Source: JAOSJT01 sp035914695
GTDB lineage: Bacteria > Bacteroidota > Ignavibacteria > SZUA-365
Assembly: GCA_035914695.1 (NCBI GenBank)
Contig: JAMIQH010000175.1
Span: 1 to 43,294 of the forward strand
Length of the DNA: 43,294 bases
Direction: 5' to 3'
The position numbers were made by a program, and so were the translations under genes. This document shows, in pieces, positions 17,901 to 25,756 of the stretch. The number at the start of each line of letters is the position of its first letter. Within the stretch, counting starts at the first letter, position 1. The notes beneath the pieces are model-generated. The model was not told where the DNA came from and did not search any database. It was given only the letters and a program-made list of their open reading frames with translations.

Positions 17901-20223
17901 TGACATTGCCGGAAAAGGGCGGCAGCGTAACGAGGTTGTCCACCACATACTGGTTGATGGCCTTGTATTTCAGCAATTCGTTGTCGCCTTTGTTCAGGTC
18001 GCCACCGCTGAAATGCACGGTACTTTTATTCCACAGATCGAAGGGATGGTCGAGGTAGGCCTCGTGCTTGCGGCGATACGCATCCACTTCCGCGTTCGTG
18101 CGGGCGCTCAGGCGACCCACCGCGAAGGACGGCCGGATTTGCAGCGTGTCGAAGCAGGCGAACCAGATATCGCTTACCGGGGAACCGTAGGACGGGACGA
18201 GATTGCGTGAGTACGGTCCCGTTGCAAAACGATAATTGTAGTTCGCATCGCCGACGAGAAACACATGCCGCAGCGAATCCGTGGTCCATGCGTGGAAGGC
18301 GTCGAAGGTCAGCATTTTGATGGCCTCGGGCAGGAACATGCCGTAGGAGTAGTTGTCATACACCTCCCCTATTCCGACCACCTTGACAGAGACTCCGTAG
18401 CGCGTGCGAATGAAATCGGCATAGGTCCGGCTGGAGGGCAACAATTCGTCGGCTGCCACTAGTATGTACGAGGCCTGCTCACCCGGCGTGACGATGGGCG
18501 TGATGGTCCTCCGCTCACCCGGCGAGGGAAGGCGCAGGGAATCCTGATGCGTAAACAGATATTCCGCGCCGTGAATGAGCGTGTCAGCGAACAGCCAGGT
18601 GTCGGGCCGTTGCGCTCCGGGGGCGATGGAAGGCAGCAACGTCGCACCGTTCGCGGTCGAGCGCAACAACCACGCATCGCCGGAACCGGTGCTGCGCATG
18701 GCGATGGTTGTGGGCCCCGGCTTCATGCTTTCATCGATGCGGAAATCCCACTGCCGGGCGTTGCTGAACAAGCTTCGAGGATACTCCACCTCGTACCAAT
18801 CCACCATGATGCTGCTGTAGCCGGTGCCTTGAACGTTGTGATTCACCAGTCGGAGCGTGTCATCGCCGTCGGAGAGTATCGACGCGGGGAATTCCGCGAA
18901 CATCAGGGCCTGCTCATCCAAACTGAACGCCACCGAATCCAACGCCGGGCCGGCATTGATGGAAAGTGTCGTGGCGTGATTGGGTGAGATGAGGGAATTG
19001 CCGAACCAACTCACCACCTTGATCCATGCACGCGCGTTGCGAGCTGGAACGAGGTTGTCGAAGAAGAAACGCTGCTGCGTTGCACCGACACCCATTTCAC
19101 CGATATACCACGTATCGCTTGCGGTCCAATCCGGAAGCTGTGTGCGAACGATGGACGTGTTCGCATTGCGCAAATCCCAATCATACTCGAAGTGCATATT
19201 CCTGTACGCCCAGTCCAGCGTATCGGTAAAATTCTGAGCACGCAAGTCGAGGCGGGTGATGCGCGCGGGATTGGCCACGTTGAAATTCAACCAGTAGGCG
19301 GTGGAGTCGGTGTAAATGCTGATATACTGCGGGCAAGGTTCGTCGTCGCTGGCGGGAATGCGCTTGTGTCCGCGTTCATCGTAATTGCGCGTACCGCGGA
19401 AGAGAATGAAATCCGCTTCGTCGAAACGTCCATCGTCCATGCCTTCGAGCCAGACAGGCACGGCCACGCCTTTGCGATACATCTGCAGTCGCGCGGGATT
19501 GATCGTGGCGGGATCCACGCCCGCGTCACGGAGCCAGGCGGCGGTGATTTTATAGAGACCGTCTTCGCGCACGAAGAAGCGCAGCATGGGATTGCCCATG
19601 TCGATCCACGCCTGTGTGGTATCGACATTGTTCCCGCGCGTCACGAAGGGCTGACTCGCATACGGGGGCTTGCCTTCGGCGGCGAAGGGCGACCGCAGGT
19701 TGTCGCGCTCGAAGCGTTCGAAGGTGTAGCTTTCGATCCAGCGCGTCTGGTTGGAGACGGCATCCCAGGTCAGCAGCGGGACGTCGATCAGCAGTTCGGG
19801 CACACCGCGTTCGCGCGTGTACACCTTACGGAGGATGCGCGCCTCGGTGCCGCTTTCGCCCGCCACGGGAGTGGCTGCTTGCAGCGTGAGCGCGAGCGAG
19901 GAATCCTTGCGCCGCTCGACCATGTACTGATACCACGGGCTCGCGAGCACGGGGTCGGCGTAGCGGACCGAGACGAGTCGGTAATCCTGTGTACCGCGTT
20001 CATCCACGGGATTACGCAGAGTGCGCCGGGGAAGAGTCCGGGCATCGTCCTTGACCGGGGTGAAGCCATCGATGACAAACAGCGGCGCGCCGCCGAGCAG
20101 TTGCACGCGATGGCTGTACACGTCATTCGAAATCTCGAGCTGCTGGGCGGAAAGCGGCAGCGCGGGGATCGCGAGCAGGCACAGCAGTGAAAGCAAGGTC
20201 AGGCGACGATGGGCGAGGTTCAT
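14941..20223 (-). CDS. Gingipain-like C25 cysteine peptidase with T9SS sorting domain
   Basis: Very large (1760 aa) secreted cysteine peptidase. The start at 20223 has GGAGG upstream and opens a signal peptide (MNLAHRRLTLLSLLCLLAIP, cleavage near LSAQ). After a long beta-rich N-terminal region of about 550 residues, the C25 domain spans roughly residues 580-950: SYILVAADE, FLVGDANYNYRF, then VFISYVGHSGTATWDN with H811 and VTDFGCSTGRFAEPD with C842, the catalytic pair at the spacing expected for gingipains and PorU. Several CARDB-like/Ig-like modules follow (RSAWIRPEQ..., LALNYQSVV...), and a FlgD-like T9SS C-terminal domain ends it (NYPNPIVGATDFTF...GRLIRTL...NGVYFYKVIS). It could be a PorU-type sortase, but the length and full sorting domain suggest an exported peptidase. 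Confidence 0.85.
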   Translation of the reverse strand: MNLAHRRLTLLSLLCLLAIPALPLSAQQLEISNDVYSHRVQLLGGAPLFVIDGFTPVKDDARTLPRRTLRNPVDERGTQDYRLVSVRYADPVLASPWYQYMVERRKDSSLALTLQAATPVAGESGTEARILRKVYTRERGVPELLIDVPLLTWDAVSNQTRWIESYTFERFERDNLRSPFAAEGKPPYASQPFVTRGNNVDTTQAWIDMGNPMLRFFVREDGLYKITAAWLRDAGVDPATINPARLQMYRKGVAVPVWLEGMDDGRFDEADFILFRGTRNYDERGHKRIPASDDEPCPQYISIYTDSTAYWLNFNVANPARITRLDLRAQNFTDTLDWAYRNMHFEYDWDLRNANTSIVRTQLPDWTASDTWYIGEMGVGATQQRFFFDNLVPARNARAWIKVVSWFGNSLISPNHATTLSINAGPALDSVAFSLDEQALMFAEFPASILSDGDDTLRLVNHNVQGTGYSSIMVDWYEVEYPRSLFSNARQWDFRIDESMKPGPTTIAMRSTGSGDAWLLRSTANGATLLPSIAPGAQRPDTWLFADTLIHGAEYLFTHQDSLRLPSPGERRTITPIVTPGEQASYILVAADELLPSSRTYADFIRTRYGVSVKVVGIGEVYDNYSYGMFLPEAIKMLTFDAFHAWTTDSLRHVFLVGDANYNYRFATGPYSRNLVPSYGSPVSDIWFACFDTLQIRPSFAVGRLSARTNAEVDAYRRKHEAYLDHPFDLWNKSTVHFSGGDLNKGDNELLKYKAINQYVVDNLVTLPPFSGNVTHFFKNLDPQSDFGPYTDAWVKQRIQEGGVFISYVGHSGTATWDNSISSPTQIENAAGRGSLVTDFGCSTGRFAEPDIVSFSEAAVVPEGSQFIGYIGNASAGFESTTSILPFLYFGALINDRAPSVGDALVKSKFKLQDQYGTHLVNTVSTLTNLLVGDPIVAMALPKLPNPRIRSAWIRPEQEIITDVMDSVTYRVIVGNYGLQTQDSLDVRIDATFGAQALQSLSLRIGMPAIYDTLFVTLAAPKKAGRASLRVLLDEAQTVEEIYENDNEALITVDVLSTYLNVVNERLDRSSGRRDSVRILNPVFGTGNVSTAILEVDSTTAFATPRSITAPYGITQTSIPFPSDPTGSSWYWRARLDGGATEYVGPYRRSLALDADVVQADSADFSHAVLEDARVYNGAVTLLPTELEIEAESAGFPAKFGAIRLNGINILKSTFFRGYAIAVFDSLSMKLKRFAQFDNWGVATDRDSIRVWIEGVQAGEVVVVTTADEPQAGSNVFRAAMKSIGSVLIDSVRIANRSSWAIIGHKGAAAGSVPEGFYRAGEGYVLIKKNFSVIPDTGTISSPVIGPAAAWGEVMLQRSDVASTDIRVQVSGIDTAGIEVPLIAAANTGSLSLAGIDAKQYPYIRLGATLYPAESAVPVLDAWGVKYTQPAELALNYQSVVVQRDTVVQGSPGEVRIGIINAGEADAAMVPVQVELVGSDNIPRPAASFTIPRIAAGAWFDSSVTFNTNALTGPYQVRVFVDREQGILEQHEDNNSYFTSMFVKADTTKSQLDIAFDGYMPVFGDYIRANPEIVLTLRTPPAFPLTSREGFRVTIDGDALDLDSVKASFTPSVGNTPAMLRFQPQLADGEYYFGFNARDGNDQLAFVEDLEVLVRVTTANRITQLYNYPNPIVGATDFTFILTGSTPPDEVQVKIFTVAGRLIRTLNYPGSATRIGFNSLKWDGRDEDGDLPANGVYFYKVISKFNDTTAEEIGRMAVMR

Positions 20224-20318
20224 TCCGAGTCCTCCGCGATTGGTACGCGACTGTCGTCGGGACGATGCCGCCATCGGCGTGGGAACACCATCCTCGACGC
20301 GCTATGTGTAGAACAGTA

Positions 20319-20348
20319 CAACATACCTGTTTTCCCTTTTTCTTGCCA
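20319..20348 (-). promoter_or_regulatory. Possible promoter of the C25 peptidase gene
   Basis: Minus strand TATGTTG at 20325-20319 with TGG (weak -33) at 20348-20346, spacing as in the lexA promoter. An inverted repeat, AACAG at 20312-20316 and CTGTT at 20327-20331, overlaps it and could be an operator. Confidence 0.35.
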
Positions 20349-20411
20349 GATGGGGCCTTCGCTTTTCACCCACCACTGTCGCGCATCGATCGGCATTCCA
20401 ACAGCGGTGGT

Positions 20412-21050
20412 TTAGTTCTCGCGCAGCGCGGCGGGCGTGATCTCGAAGCAGCCCGCGAGATCGCGCAGCACCAGCATCACCCGCCCCACGATGTGGAAGT
20501 CGTCCTCGGCTGTCACCTCCGTGGGTTTGTAGCCCGGATTGGCGGGGATGAGGCGGATAGCCTGCCCTTTACGTTCGAAGGTTTTCACCGTGAGACCGCC
20601 ATTGTAGTAGGCGATGACGGTTTCGCCGTTGCGCGCGTCGTGCTGCGGTTTGACGAGCACGAGATCACCGGGAAAAATCCCCGCGTCGCGCATGCTGAAC
20701 CCGTCCACGCGCAGCGCGACGGGATCGGCGAAGGGCACCATGGAGCGGTCGAGGCGCACATATTCCAACGCCTGATCCTGCGCCCAGGCGGGAGGTCCGG
20801 CCATGACATCGCCGACGAGGGGCACCGCGAGAAACGGCGACTGCGTGAGACGGATACCCCTGCTGATACCCGGGGTGATTTCGATGAAGCCGATTTTTTC
20901 CAGACCTTTGAGTACGATTTCCACCGAACGCTTCCACAGGCCCGTGGCACGCGCGATTTCATCCATGCTGGGCGCGCGACCGTTGCGCTGGATGTAGTCC
21001 TCGAGGAAGGATGCCACTTTTTTTCTGTTGTCGGTCCACTCTGTTGCCAT
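20412..21050 (-). CDS. lexA: LexA-type SOS repressor
   Basis: Transcriptional repressor of the DNA-damage response, 212 aa. The winged helix-turn-helix is at about 22-66 (RAPSMDEIARATGLWKRSVE...GISRGIRL) and the S24 self-cleavage domain follows. The cleavage site is Ala84-Gly85 (VGDVMAGPP), with Ser119 (VDGFSMRDAG) and Lys156 (GGLTVKTFER) as catalytic dyad; these fall at the same residue numbers as in E. coli LexA. The ATG at 21050 has AGGAG upstream; the open frame continues back to 21608 only because the tandem repeats there lack stops. It is divergent from the 21578 membrane protein gene. The promoter has a dyad over its -10 box, consistent with autorepression. Confidence 0.9.
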   Translation of the reverse strand: MATEWTDNRKKVASFLEDYIQRNGRAPSMDEIARATGLWKRSVEIVLKGLEKIGFIEITPGISRGIRLTQSPFLAVPLVGDVMAGPPAWAQDQALEYVRLDRSMVPFADPVALRVDGFSMRDAGIFPGDLVLVKPQHDARNGETVIAYYNGGLTVKTFERKGQAIRLIPANPGYKPTEVTAEDDFHIVGRVMLVLRDLAGCFEITPAALREN

Positions 21051-21070
21051 GCGCGCTCCTGACTTATCCT

Positions 21071-21084
21071 TTTGTCTAACCAAA
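21071..21084. promoter_or_regulatory. Candidate LexA operator
   Basis: Minus strand TTTGGTTAGACAAA: TTTG and CAAA arms separated by six bases, overlapping the last four bases of the lexA -10 box and the likely transcription start. Position fits autoregulation; the sequence is not the E. coli CTGT-N8-ACAG box, and I saw no second copy before dnaE. Confidence 0.35.
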
Positions 21085-21111
21085 CATACGACGCCCCTCG
21101 CCTGAATGCAA
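21081..21111 (-). promoter_or_regulatory. lexA promoter
   Basis: Minus strand TTG at 21111-21109, 20 bases, TATGTTTG at 21088-21081, an exact match to the Bacteroidota -7 consensus TAnnTTTG with correct spacing. The predicted start near 21077 leaves a 27-base leader containing AGGAG. Confidence 0.65.
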
Positions 21112-21118
21112 GTACCGC

Positions 21119-21190
21119 ACCGCGAAAGAATCGGACCGCGAAAAGCGCGAAAGAGCTGGAACCGCGAAAAGCGCGAAAAGACGCGAAAGG
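21119..21190. repeat. CGCGAAA-rich direct repeats upstream of lexA
   Basis: CCGCGAAAAGCGCGAAA occurs at 21136-21152 and again at 21162-21178, 26 bases apart, flanked by partial copies (CGCGAAAG at 21121, ACGCGAAAGG at 21181). Related by the CGCGAA core and 26-base period to the repeats at 26828. Confidence 0.75.
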
Positions 21191-21301
21191 TTGGTTCTGG
21201 CGCTATCATCATCGATGGTGCGGTATCGTCATGTGGGTTGGGGCTTGCTTTGGCGATGCTTCGCCGTGCAGGCGGTGGCGCGGACGCCTCGCCGCGATTC
21301 C

Positions 21302-21465
21302 TCCGGGTTCGCGAAGCGCTCCGGGTTCTCCGGGTTCTCCGTGTTCGCGAAGCGCTCCGGGTTCTCCGTGTTCGCGAAGCGCTCCGGGTTCTCCGGGTTC
21401 TCCGTGTTCGCGAAGCGCTCCGGGTTCTTCGTGCACGCGAAGCGCTCTCTGTTCTCCGTGTTCCC
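21302..21465. repeat. Tandem array with alternating 36/27-bp period
   Basis: TTCGCGAAGCGCTCCGG starts at 21308, 21344, 21371 and 21407, with a decayed copy at 21434. Intervals are 36, 27, 36, 27. The difference is one extra 9-base unit, CGGGTTCTC, giving a higher-order 63-base period. All lengths are multiples of three, so several frames on both strands stay open through it. Degenerate TTCTCC/CTCCTT-rich sequence continues to about 21510. It fills the divergent spacer between lexA and the 21578 gene. Confidence 0.85.
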
Positions 21466-21577
21466 CAATTCCTCCTTACTCTCCTCTCCTCCTTACTCTC
21501 TTCTTCAATGTATTCAAGCTGCATCACCGAGAGGCAGAACATTTCCGCCTCGGCGGTTGGGGTTGTATTTTCCTTGA

Positions 21578-23698
21578 ATGAAAAGCCCGGAGAGCAAGGT
21601 CGACGCATTCGCCCAAGGCATGGTACGCATGCTGCGTGTGGCCGTGGTGGTGATTGTGGCGCTGCGTCTCGCCGCGCTGCTGCTGCCAGCGGACCGCCTG
21701 TGGGGCATCGACATGCTGCGCGATCTCACGCTGTGGGAGGCGCTGCTGTATTCCCTGCTGCCGCTGCTCGCGGTGTTTCTGCCGCCAACGGCATTTGCCC
21801 GCATCGACGTGCTGCTGCGCGAGCGCGGTGGCGGCGTTGCGCTGTTGCTCTTCCTCGCGCTGCTGCTCGCCGGCGTGCTGCTGCCGATGGAAACATTTTT
21901 CCATGGCGATGGCGGACTGCTGGTGCCGCAGATTCACCGCTTCGCCGCGGGCGAATCCGTGGATTACTCCTTGCTGCTGAACGCGAAATCCTCTCCCCTC
22001 GCCGGGGCGCTGCTCATTGGCGCCATGCATGCGGTTCCCGCCGTGCTGTCGCTGCTCGGTCTCGGACAACCCACGACGGCACTGTACCCTTTCCCCGTGC
22101 TGTCCGCTCTGTCGCTGCTGCTGCTCGCACTGTGGACGCGCCGGACATTGCCCGCGCGGGAACAGGCGGTGATGGCCATGCTGGCGATGGGCTCGGCGGG
22201 GGTGCTGTTTTTTTTCGGCTACGTCGAATACTACGCCCCGGTGTTTGTGGCCGTATTGATCCTGCTCGCGACCGCCAGGCGCGCACTGCGCGGCGAGGCG
22301 CCGCTGTGGCCGATGTTCGTGGCTTACGCCGTTGCCATTGCCGCGCATTACCTCGCGCTGGCCCTGCTGCCGGCGCTGCTGTACGTGGTGGCGGCGCGCA
22401 TGAAACGAAGTCGTATTCAGGAGTTGGTACTCCGCCATCCGCTGCGCATGGCGGGTGGCGTGCTCGGCGTGTTCTGCGTGCTGTACGCCGCGGCGGGTTT
22501 CGCCACGTCGGACAGCCGCATCGTCATGCCGCTGTTCGATGTGCCGAGCGAGGCCGGAACGCTGCGCTACACCCTGCTCTCGTGGGCACATCTGGCGGAT
22601 ATGGCGAATCTGCTGTTGCTGCTCGCTCCGCTGGCCTTGCCCCTGCTGTTGGTGCGCGAGAAGGATGCTGCAGGGTCGAGCGTGCAGGTGTTCCTGCTGC
22701 TGTCCGTGATGTTTCTTGTTGCCTTCGTGTTTTTTGCCAACACCTCGCTGGGACTTGCACGCGACTGGGACATCGCCGCGCCGCTGGGTGTGGCATTACT
22801 CCTGGCGGCGGCAACGGCCTTGGCGTCCGCGCCACGTGTGCTGCCGAGCTTCCTCCTCGCCTCCTTCCTGCTGGCGCTGCCGTGGATAGCGGTCAACGTG
22901 CGGGACGAGGCCTCGGCCGCGCGCTTCGAGCGTGTGCTGACGCTGGACAGCGACAAGATGTACGGCGATTACGCACTCAGCGGCTACGAGGCCCTGCGGA
23001 AATACCATCGCAACCGTGGAAATACGGACAAGGACATCGCCATCACGCAACGGATGGTGGAGTTGCTCGACTATCCGTTGCACTATCGCGAACTGATCGG
23101 GGCGATGCAGCCGCTGGCGGGAAGAGCCGGGGAGCGCTACGCGACGCTGCAATCCTGGATGCTCGACCGTCTCGCCCGCCGCGCGGAGGATTTGCGCGCA
23201 CGCGGGAGTATGCGCGACTACAGCATCGGTATGGAACAGATTGATTCTCTGGCGCAGGCCATCGGCATGCTGGGCATGGCCAACGGTGTGGGCGCGGACG
23301 AGGCGCAGCTCGCGCGCATCGCCGCTGTCACGCGGGGTGGACGTTCCTGGCCCGGCATGGACGCCATGCGCGCGTACGCGGACAAACGCTACGAGGATGC
23401 GGTGCCGCTGTTCGAAAGCGCGCTGCGCGAAGGCCACGCCTCTCCCGGCGCCTGGCTGCTGTTTGGCAACGCCCTCGCCCTGTTGGGCGCCCCAGCGGAG
23501 GCGCTGGAAGCGTTGGAACGCGGCGTCGCGGCCTTTCCCGGGGATGGCATGTTGCACTTCACTCTGGGCAAATACTATCTGCGGGCCAACTTCCGCCCCG
23601 AGCGCGCGCGCGAACTGTTGCAATGGTGCGTGGACAACGGCACACCCGCCGAGCATCTCGACGAAGCGCGGGCGTTGCTGGCACGCGTACCGCGATAG
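21578..23698 (+). CDS. Polytopic membrane protein with C-terminal TPR-like repeats
   Basis: 706 aa. Residues about 18-425 contain some ten to twelve hydrophobic helices, including FFFGYVEYYAPVFVAVLILL, a pattern I associate with GT-C/PMT-like glycosyltransferases and their relatives. An acidic loop FHGDGGLLVPQIHRF occurs after the third helix. The rest is soluble; residues about 565-690 show TPR-like helix pairs (AYADKRYEDAVPLFESAL, ASPGAWLLFGNALALLGAP, AEALEALERGVAAFPGDGML). No catalytic signature can be fixed. The ATG at 21578 has no ribosome-binding site; Met15 or Met18, before the first helix, are alternatives. It is followed by asnB and a membrane acyltransferase on the same strand, suggesting an envelope glycan role, but asnB has its own promoter. 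Confidence 0.75.
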   Translation: MKSPESKVDAFAQGMVRMLRVAVVVIVALRLAALLLPADRLWGIDMLRDLTLWEALLYSLLPLLAVFLPPTAFARIDVLLRERGGGVALLLFLALLLAGVLLPMETFFHGDGGLLVPQIHRFAAGESVDYSLLLNAKSSPLAGALLIGAMHAVPAVLSLLGLGQPTTALYPFPVLSALSLLLLALWTRRTLPAREQAVMAMLAMGSAGVLFFFGYVEYYAPVFVAVLILLATARRALRGEAPLWPMFVAYAVAIAAHYLALALLPALLYVVAARMKRSRIQELVLRHPLRMAGGVLGVFCVLYAAAGFATSDSRIVMPLFDVPSEAGTLRYTLLSWAHLADMANLLLLLAPLALPLLLVREKDAAGSSVQVFLLLSVMFLVAFVFFANTSLGLARDWDIAAPLGVALLLAAATALASAPRVLPSFLLASFLLALPWIAVNVRDEASAARFERVLTLDSDKMYGDYALSGYEALRKYHRNRGNTDKDIAITQRMVELLDYPLHYRELIGAMQPLAGRAGERYATLQSWMLDRLARRAEDLRARGSMRDYSIGMEQIDSLAQAIGMLGMANGVGADEAQLARIAAVTRGGRSWPGMDAMRAYADKRYEDAVPLFESALREGHASPGAWLLFGNALALLGAPAEALEALERGVAAFPGDGMLHFTLGKYYLRANFRPERARELLQWCVDNGTPAEHLDEARALLARVPR

Positions 23699-23753
23699 AA
23701 GCGGGAGCGCTGGCGCATGGTGCATGCCCCGATGCACACGCGCGATTTTCCAT

Positions 23754-23783
23754 TGTGCCTGTAGCGGTGGGGCTGCTATCTTG
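23754..23783 (+). promoter_or_regulatory. asnB promoter
   Basis: TTGTGC at 23754-23759, 17 bases, TATCTTG at 23777-23783: again TTG-N20-TAnnTT. Start near 23789, leader about 22 bases with AGGAAA before the ATG. Confidence 0.5.
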
Positions 23784-23810
23784 AATGTTTGATTTTCTGC
23801 AGGAAATCGT

Positions 23811-25730
23811 ATGTGTGGATTTGCCGGAATTTTTCATTACGCCCGCGAGGGAGGAGAGCTGTCGCACGAATTGCTGCGTCGCATGGGGACGGTCATCCGT
23901 CACCGCGGCCCGGACGACGAGGGCACGTACGTCTCCGACTGCGGCCGCGTGGGATTGAGTTTCCGGCGCCTTTCCATCATTGATCTTTCGCCGGCGGGTC
24001 ATCAACCCATGGCCACGCCCGACGGGCGGTTGTGGATTGTGTTCAATGGGGAAATTTACAATCATCTCGCGCTTCGGGAGGAACTGGAAGCGGCGGGCTA
24101 CAGCTACCGTTCGCGCAGCGATACCGAGACCTTGCTGTACGCCTACCGGCACTGGGGCGAAGAATTTGTGCAGCGCTTGCAAGGCATGTTCGCCATCGCC
24201 CTGTGGGATGCGGACAGCGAGACGCTGCTGCTGTACCGCGACCGCATCGGCATCAAGCCGCTGTATTTCAGCATGCGCGACGGCACACTGTTGTTCGGTT
24301 CCGAGATCAAGGCGCTGCTGGAGTATCCCGGCATGCGCGCCGAGGTGAGCCGCGAGGCGCTCTACCATTACTTCACATTCATTCACACACCGGCGCCGCA
24401 CACCATGTTTGATGGCGTGTTCAAGCTGCGCGCCGGACATGTGGCGCGCATGCAGAAAGGCGGGCGCCTGGACGTGCGGCAGTACTGGGATCCGTTGGGG
24501 CATCGCGAGGATTTTCCCTACGACGACGAGGCGGCGGTGACCGAACGCATTCGCACGCTGTTCGGCGAGGCCGTGTCCAAGCGCATGATGTCGGATGTGC
24601 CCTTCGGCGTATTCCTTTCCGGCGGTATCGATTCGAGCGCGAATGTGGCGTTCATGGCGCGGATGATGGATCGGCCTGTGGACACATTCACCGTGGCGAT
24701 ACGCGGCCAGGAGGACACGAACGAGTTCCAGTGGGCGCGGCGCATCGCCAAGCAGTTTAGCGCCGCGCATCACGAGGTGCTGATCGACGACAACGGATTT
24801 CTGGATTTGCTTCCCACCATCGTGCATCATCAGGACGAGCCGCTGGCCGATCCGGTGTGCTTCCCGTTGTATCACGTCTCCAAGCTTGCGCGCGACAACG
24901 GCACCATCGTGGTGCAGGTGGGAGAAGGCAGCGACGAGCAATTCGCGGGATATGAAAGCTACGGACGCGCGCTGCGCCTGCTGCGACTCGCGCGGGGGCT
25001 GCGTGTTGTGCCGCGTCCGCTGCTTGCGGCGGTGTACGCGGCGATGTCGCCCATGCTCGCCTCTCGCAAGGTGGATTACCGGCAGAACGTGATACGCAAC
25101 GCCATGGAGCACGAGCCGGTGTTCTGGGGCAACGCCATTGGTTTTTATGAAAAGGAAAAACAGCGCGCCATCAATCTCCACGCCTTTCCGAGCGGGCTGC
25201 CATCGTCGTACACGCTGGCGGAGAATGCGTTTATGCATGCGGCGCGCGAGGGCTACGACGAGGATTTGCAGCGCGTGGTGTACTGGGAGTTGAAGCATCG
25301 CCTCGCGGAATTGCTGCTGATGCGCGTGGACAAAATGACGATGGCCACGAGCATCGAGGCGCGTGTGCCGTTTCTGGACCATCACATGGTGGAATTTTCC
25401 ATGAACATCCCCGCCGCACTCAAATTGCGCGGGGGCACGCCGAAATACATACTGAAACAGGCGTTGCGCGGCATTTTACCGGACGACATCATCGACAGAA
25501 AAAAGATCGGCTTCGCCGGTTCGGGAAAAACGATGCTGACGCCCGAAATTTTCAAGCACGCGCGTTCGCTGCTGCTCACGGCCCGCCACGATTACTACAA
25601 TTCTGCGTATATTCGTGCACTGCTTGATGAATACGAGCAGAGCGGCATCAACTACACGCCGCAAATCTGGACGCTGTACAACTTCGAACTCTGGCACCGC
25701 TGGTGGATCGAAGGAGATCGTTCCTTCTGA
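23811..25730 (+). CDS. asnB: Asparagine synthase (glutamine-hydrolysing)
   Basis: Converts aspartate, glutamine and ATP to asparagine, or amidates a related carboxylate. 639 aa, full length. The N-terminal glutaminase domain begins with the obligatory Cys2 nucleophile (MCGFAGIF), fixing the start; it contains RHRGPDDEG, RLSIIDLSPAGHQP and FNGEIYNH. The synthetase domain has the PP-loop SGGIDSS at 270-276, then VGEGSDEQFAGY and the C-terminal RVPFLDHHMVEF and PKYILKQALRGILPDDI blocks. AGGAAA lies ahead of the ATG. It sits between two membrane protein genes, 26 bases before the acyltransferase. Such AsnB copies are common in polysaccharide and exopolysaccharide loci, so the physiological substrate may be a cell-surface precursor rather than free aspartate. 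Confidence 0.92.
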   Translation: MCGFAGIFHYAREGGELSHELLRRMGTVIRHRGPDDEGTYVSDCGRVGLSFRRLSIIDLSPAGHQPMATPDGRLWIVFNGEIYNHLALREELEAAGYSYRSRSDTETLLYAYRHWGEEFVQRLQGMFAIALWDADSETLLLYRDRIGIKPLYFSMRDGTLLFGSEIKALLEYPGMRAEVSREALYHYFTFIHTPAPHTMFDGVFKLRAGHVARMQKGGRLDVRQYWDPLGHREDFPYDDEAAVTERIRTLFGEAVSKRMMSDVPFGVFLSGGIDSSANVAFMARMMDRPVDTFTVAIRGQEDTNEFQWARRIAKQFSAAHHEVLIDDNGFLDLLPTIVHHQDEPLADPVCFPLYHVSKLARDNGTIVVQVGEGSDEQFAGYESYGRALRLLRLARGLRVVPRPLLAAVYAAMSPMLASRKVDYRQNVIRNAMEHEPVFWGNAIGFYEKEKQRAINLHAFPSGLPSSYTLAENAFMHAAREGYDEDLQRVVYWELKHRLAELLLMRVDKMTMATSIEARVPFLDHHMVEFSMNIPAALKLRGGTPKYILKQALRGILPDDIIDRKKIGFAGSGKTMLTPEIFKHARSLLLTARHDYYNSAYIRALLDEYEQSGINYTPQIWTLYNFELWHRWWIEGDRSF

Positions 25731-25756
25731 CCACCGCCTGCCGCGACAGGTGCTTC

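Noticed and set aside
20312..20331. AACAG-N10-CTGTT upstream of the C25 gene as a LexA box
   Set aside because: The arms are short and the motif does not match the dyad over the lexA promoter, so it is only noted as a possible operator.
21302..21465. Tandem array as a CRISPR
   Set aside because: There are no unique spacers; intervals are built of the repeat itself and a 9-base sub-unit, and no cas gene is nearby.
21051..21608. N-terminal extension of LexA to a 398-aa protein
   Set aside because: The extension is the translated tandem repeat (SRTRRTRSA-like) and the frame is open only because repeat units are multiples of three; the ATG at 21050 has a ribosome-binding site and aligns with LexA.
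21106..23244. 712-aa plus-strand frame through the repeats into the membrane protein gene
   Set aside because: It is a shifted-frame shadow of the 21578 gene fused to repeat translation; the composition is Arg/Ala rich without hydrophobic helices.
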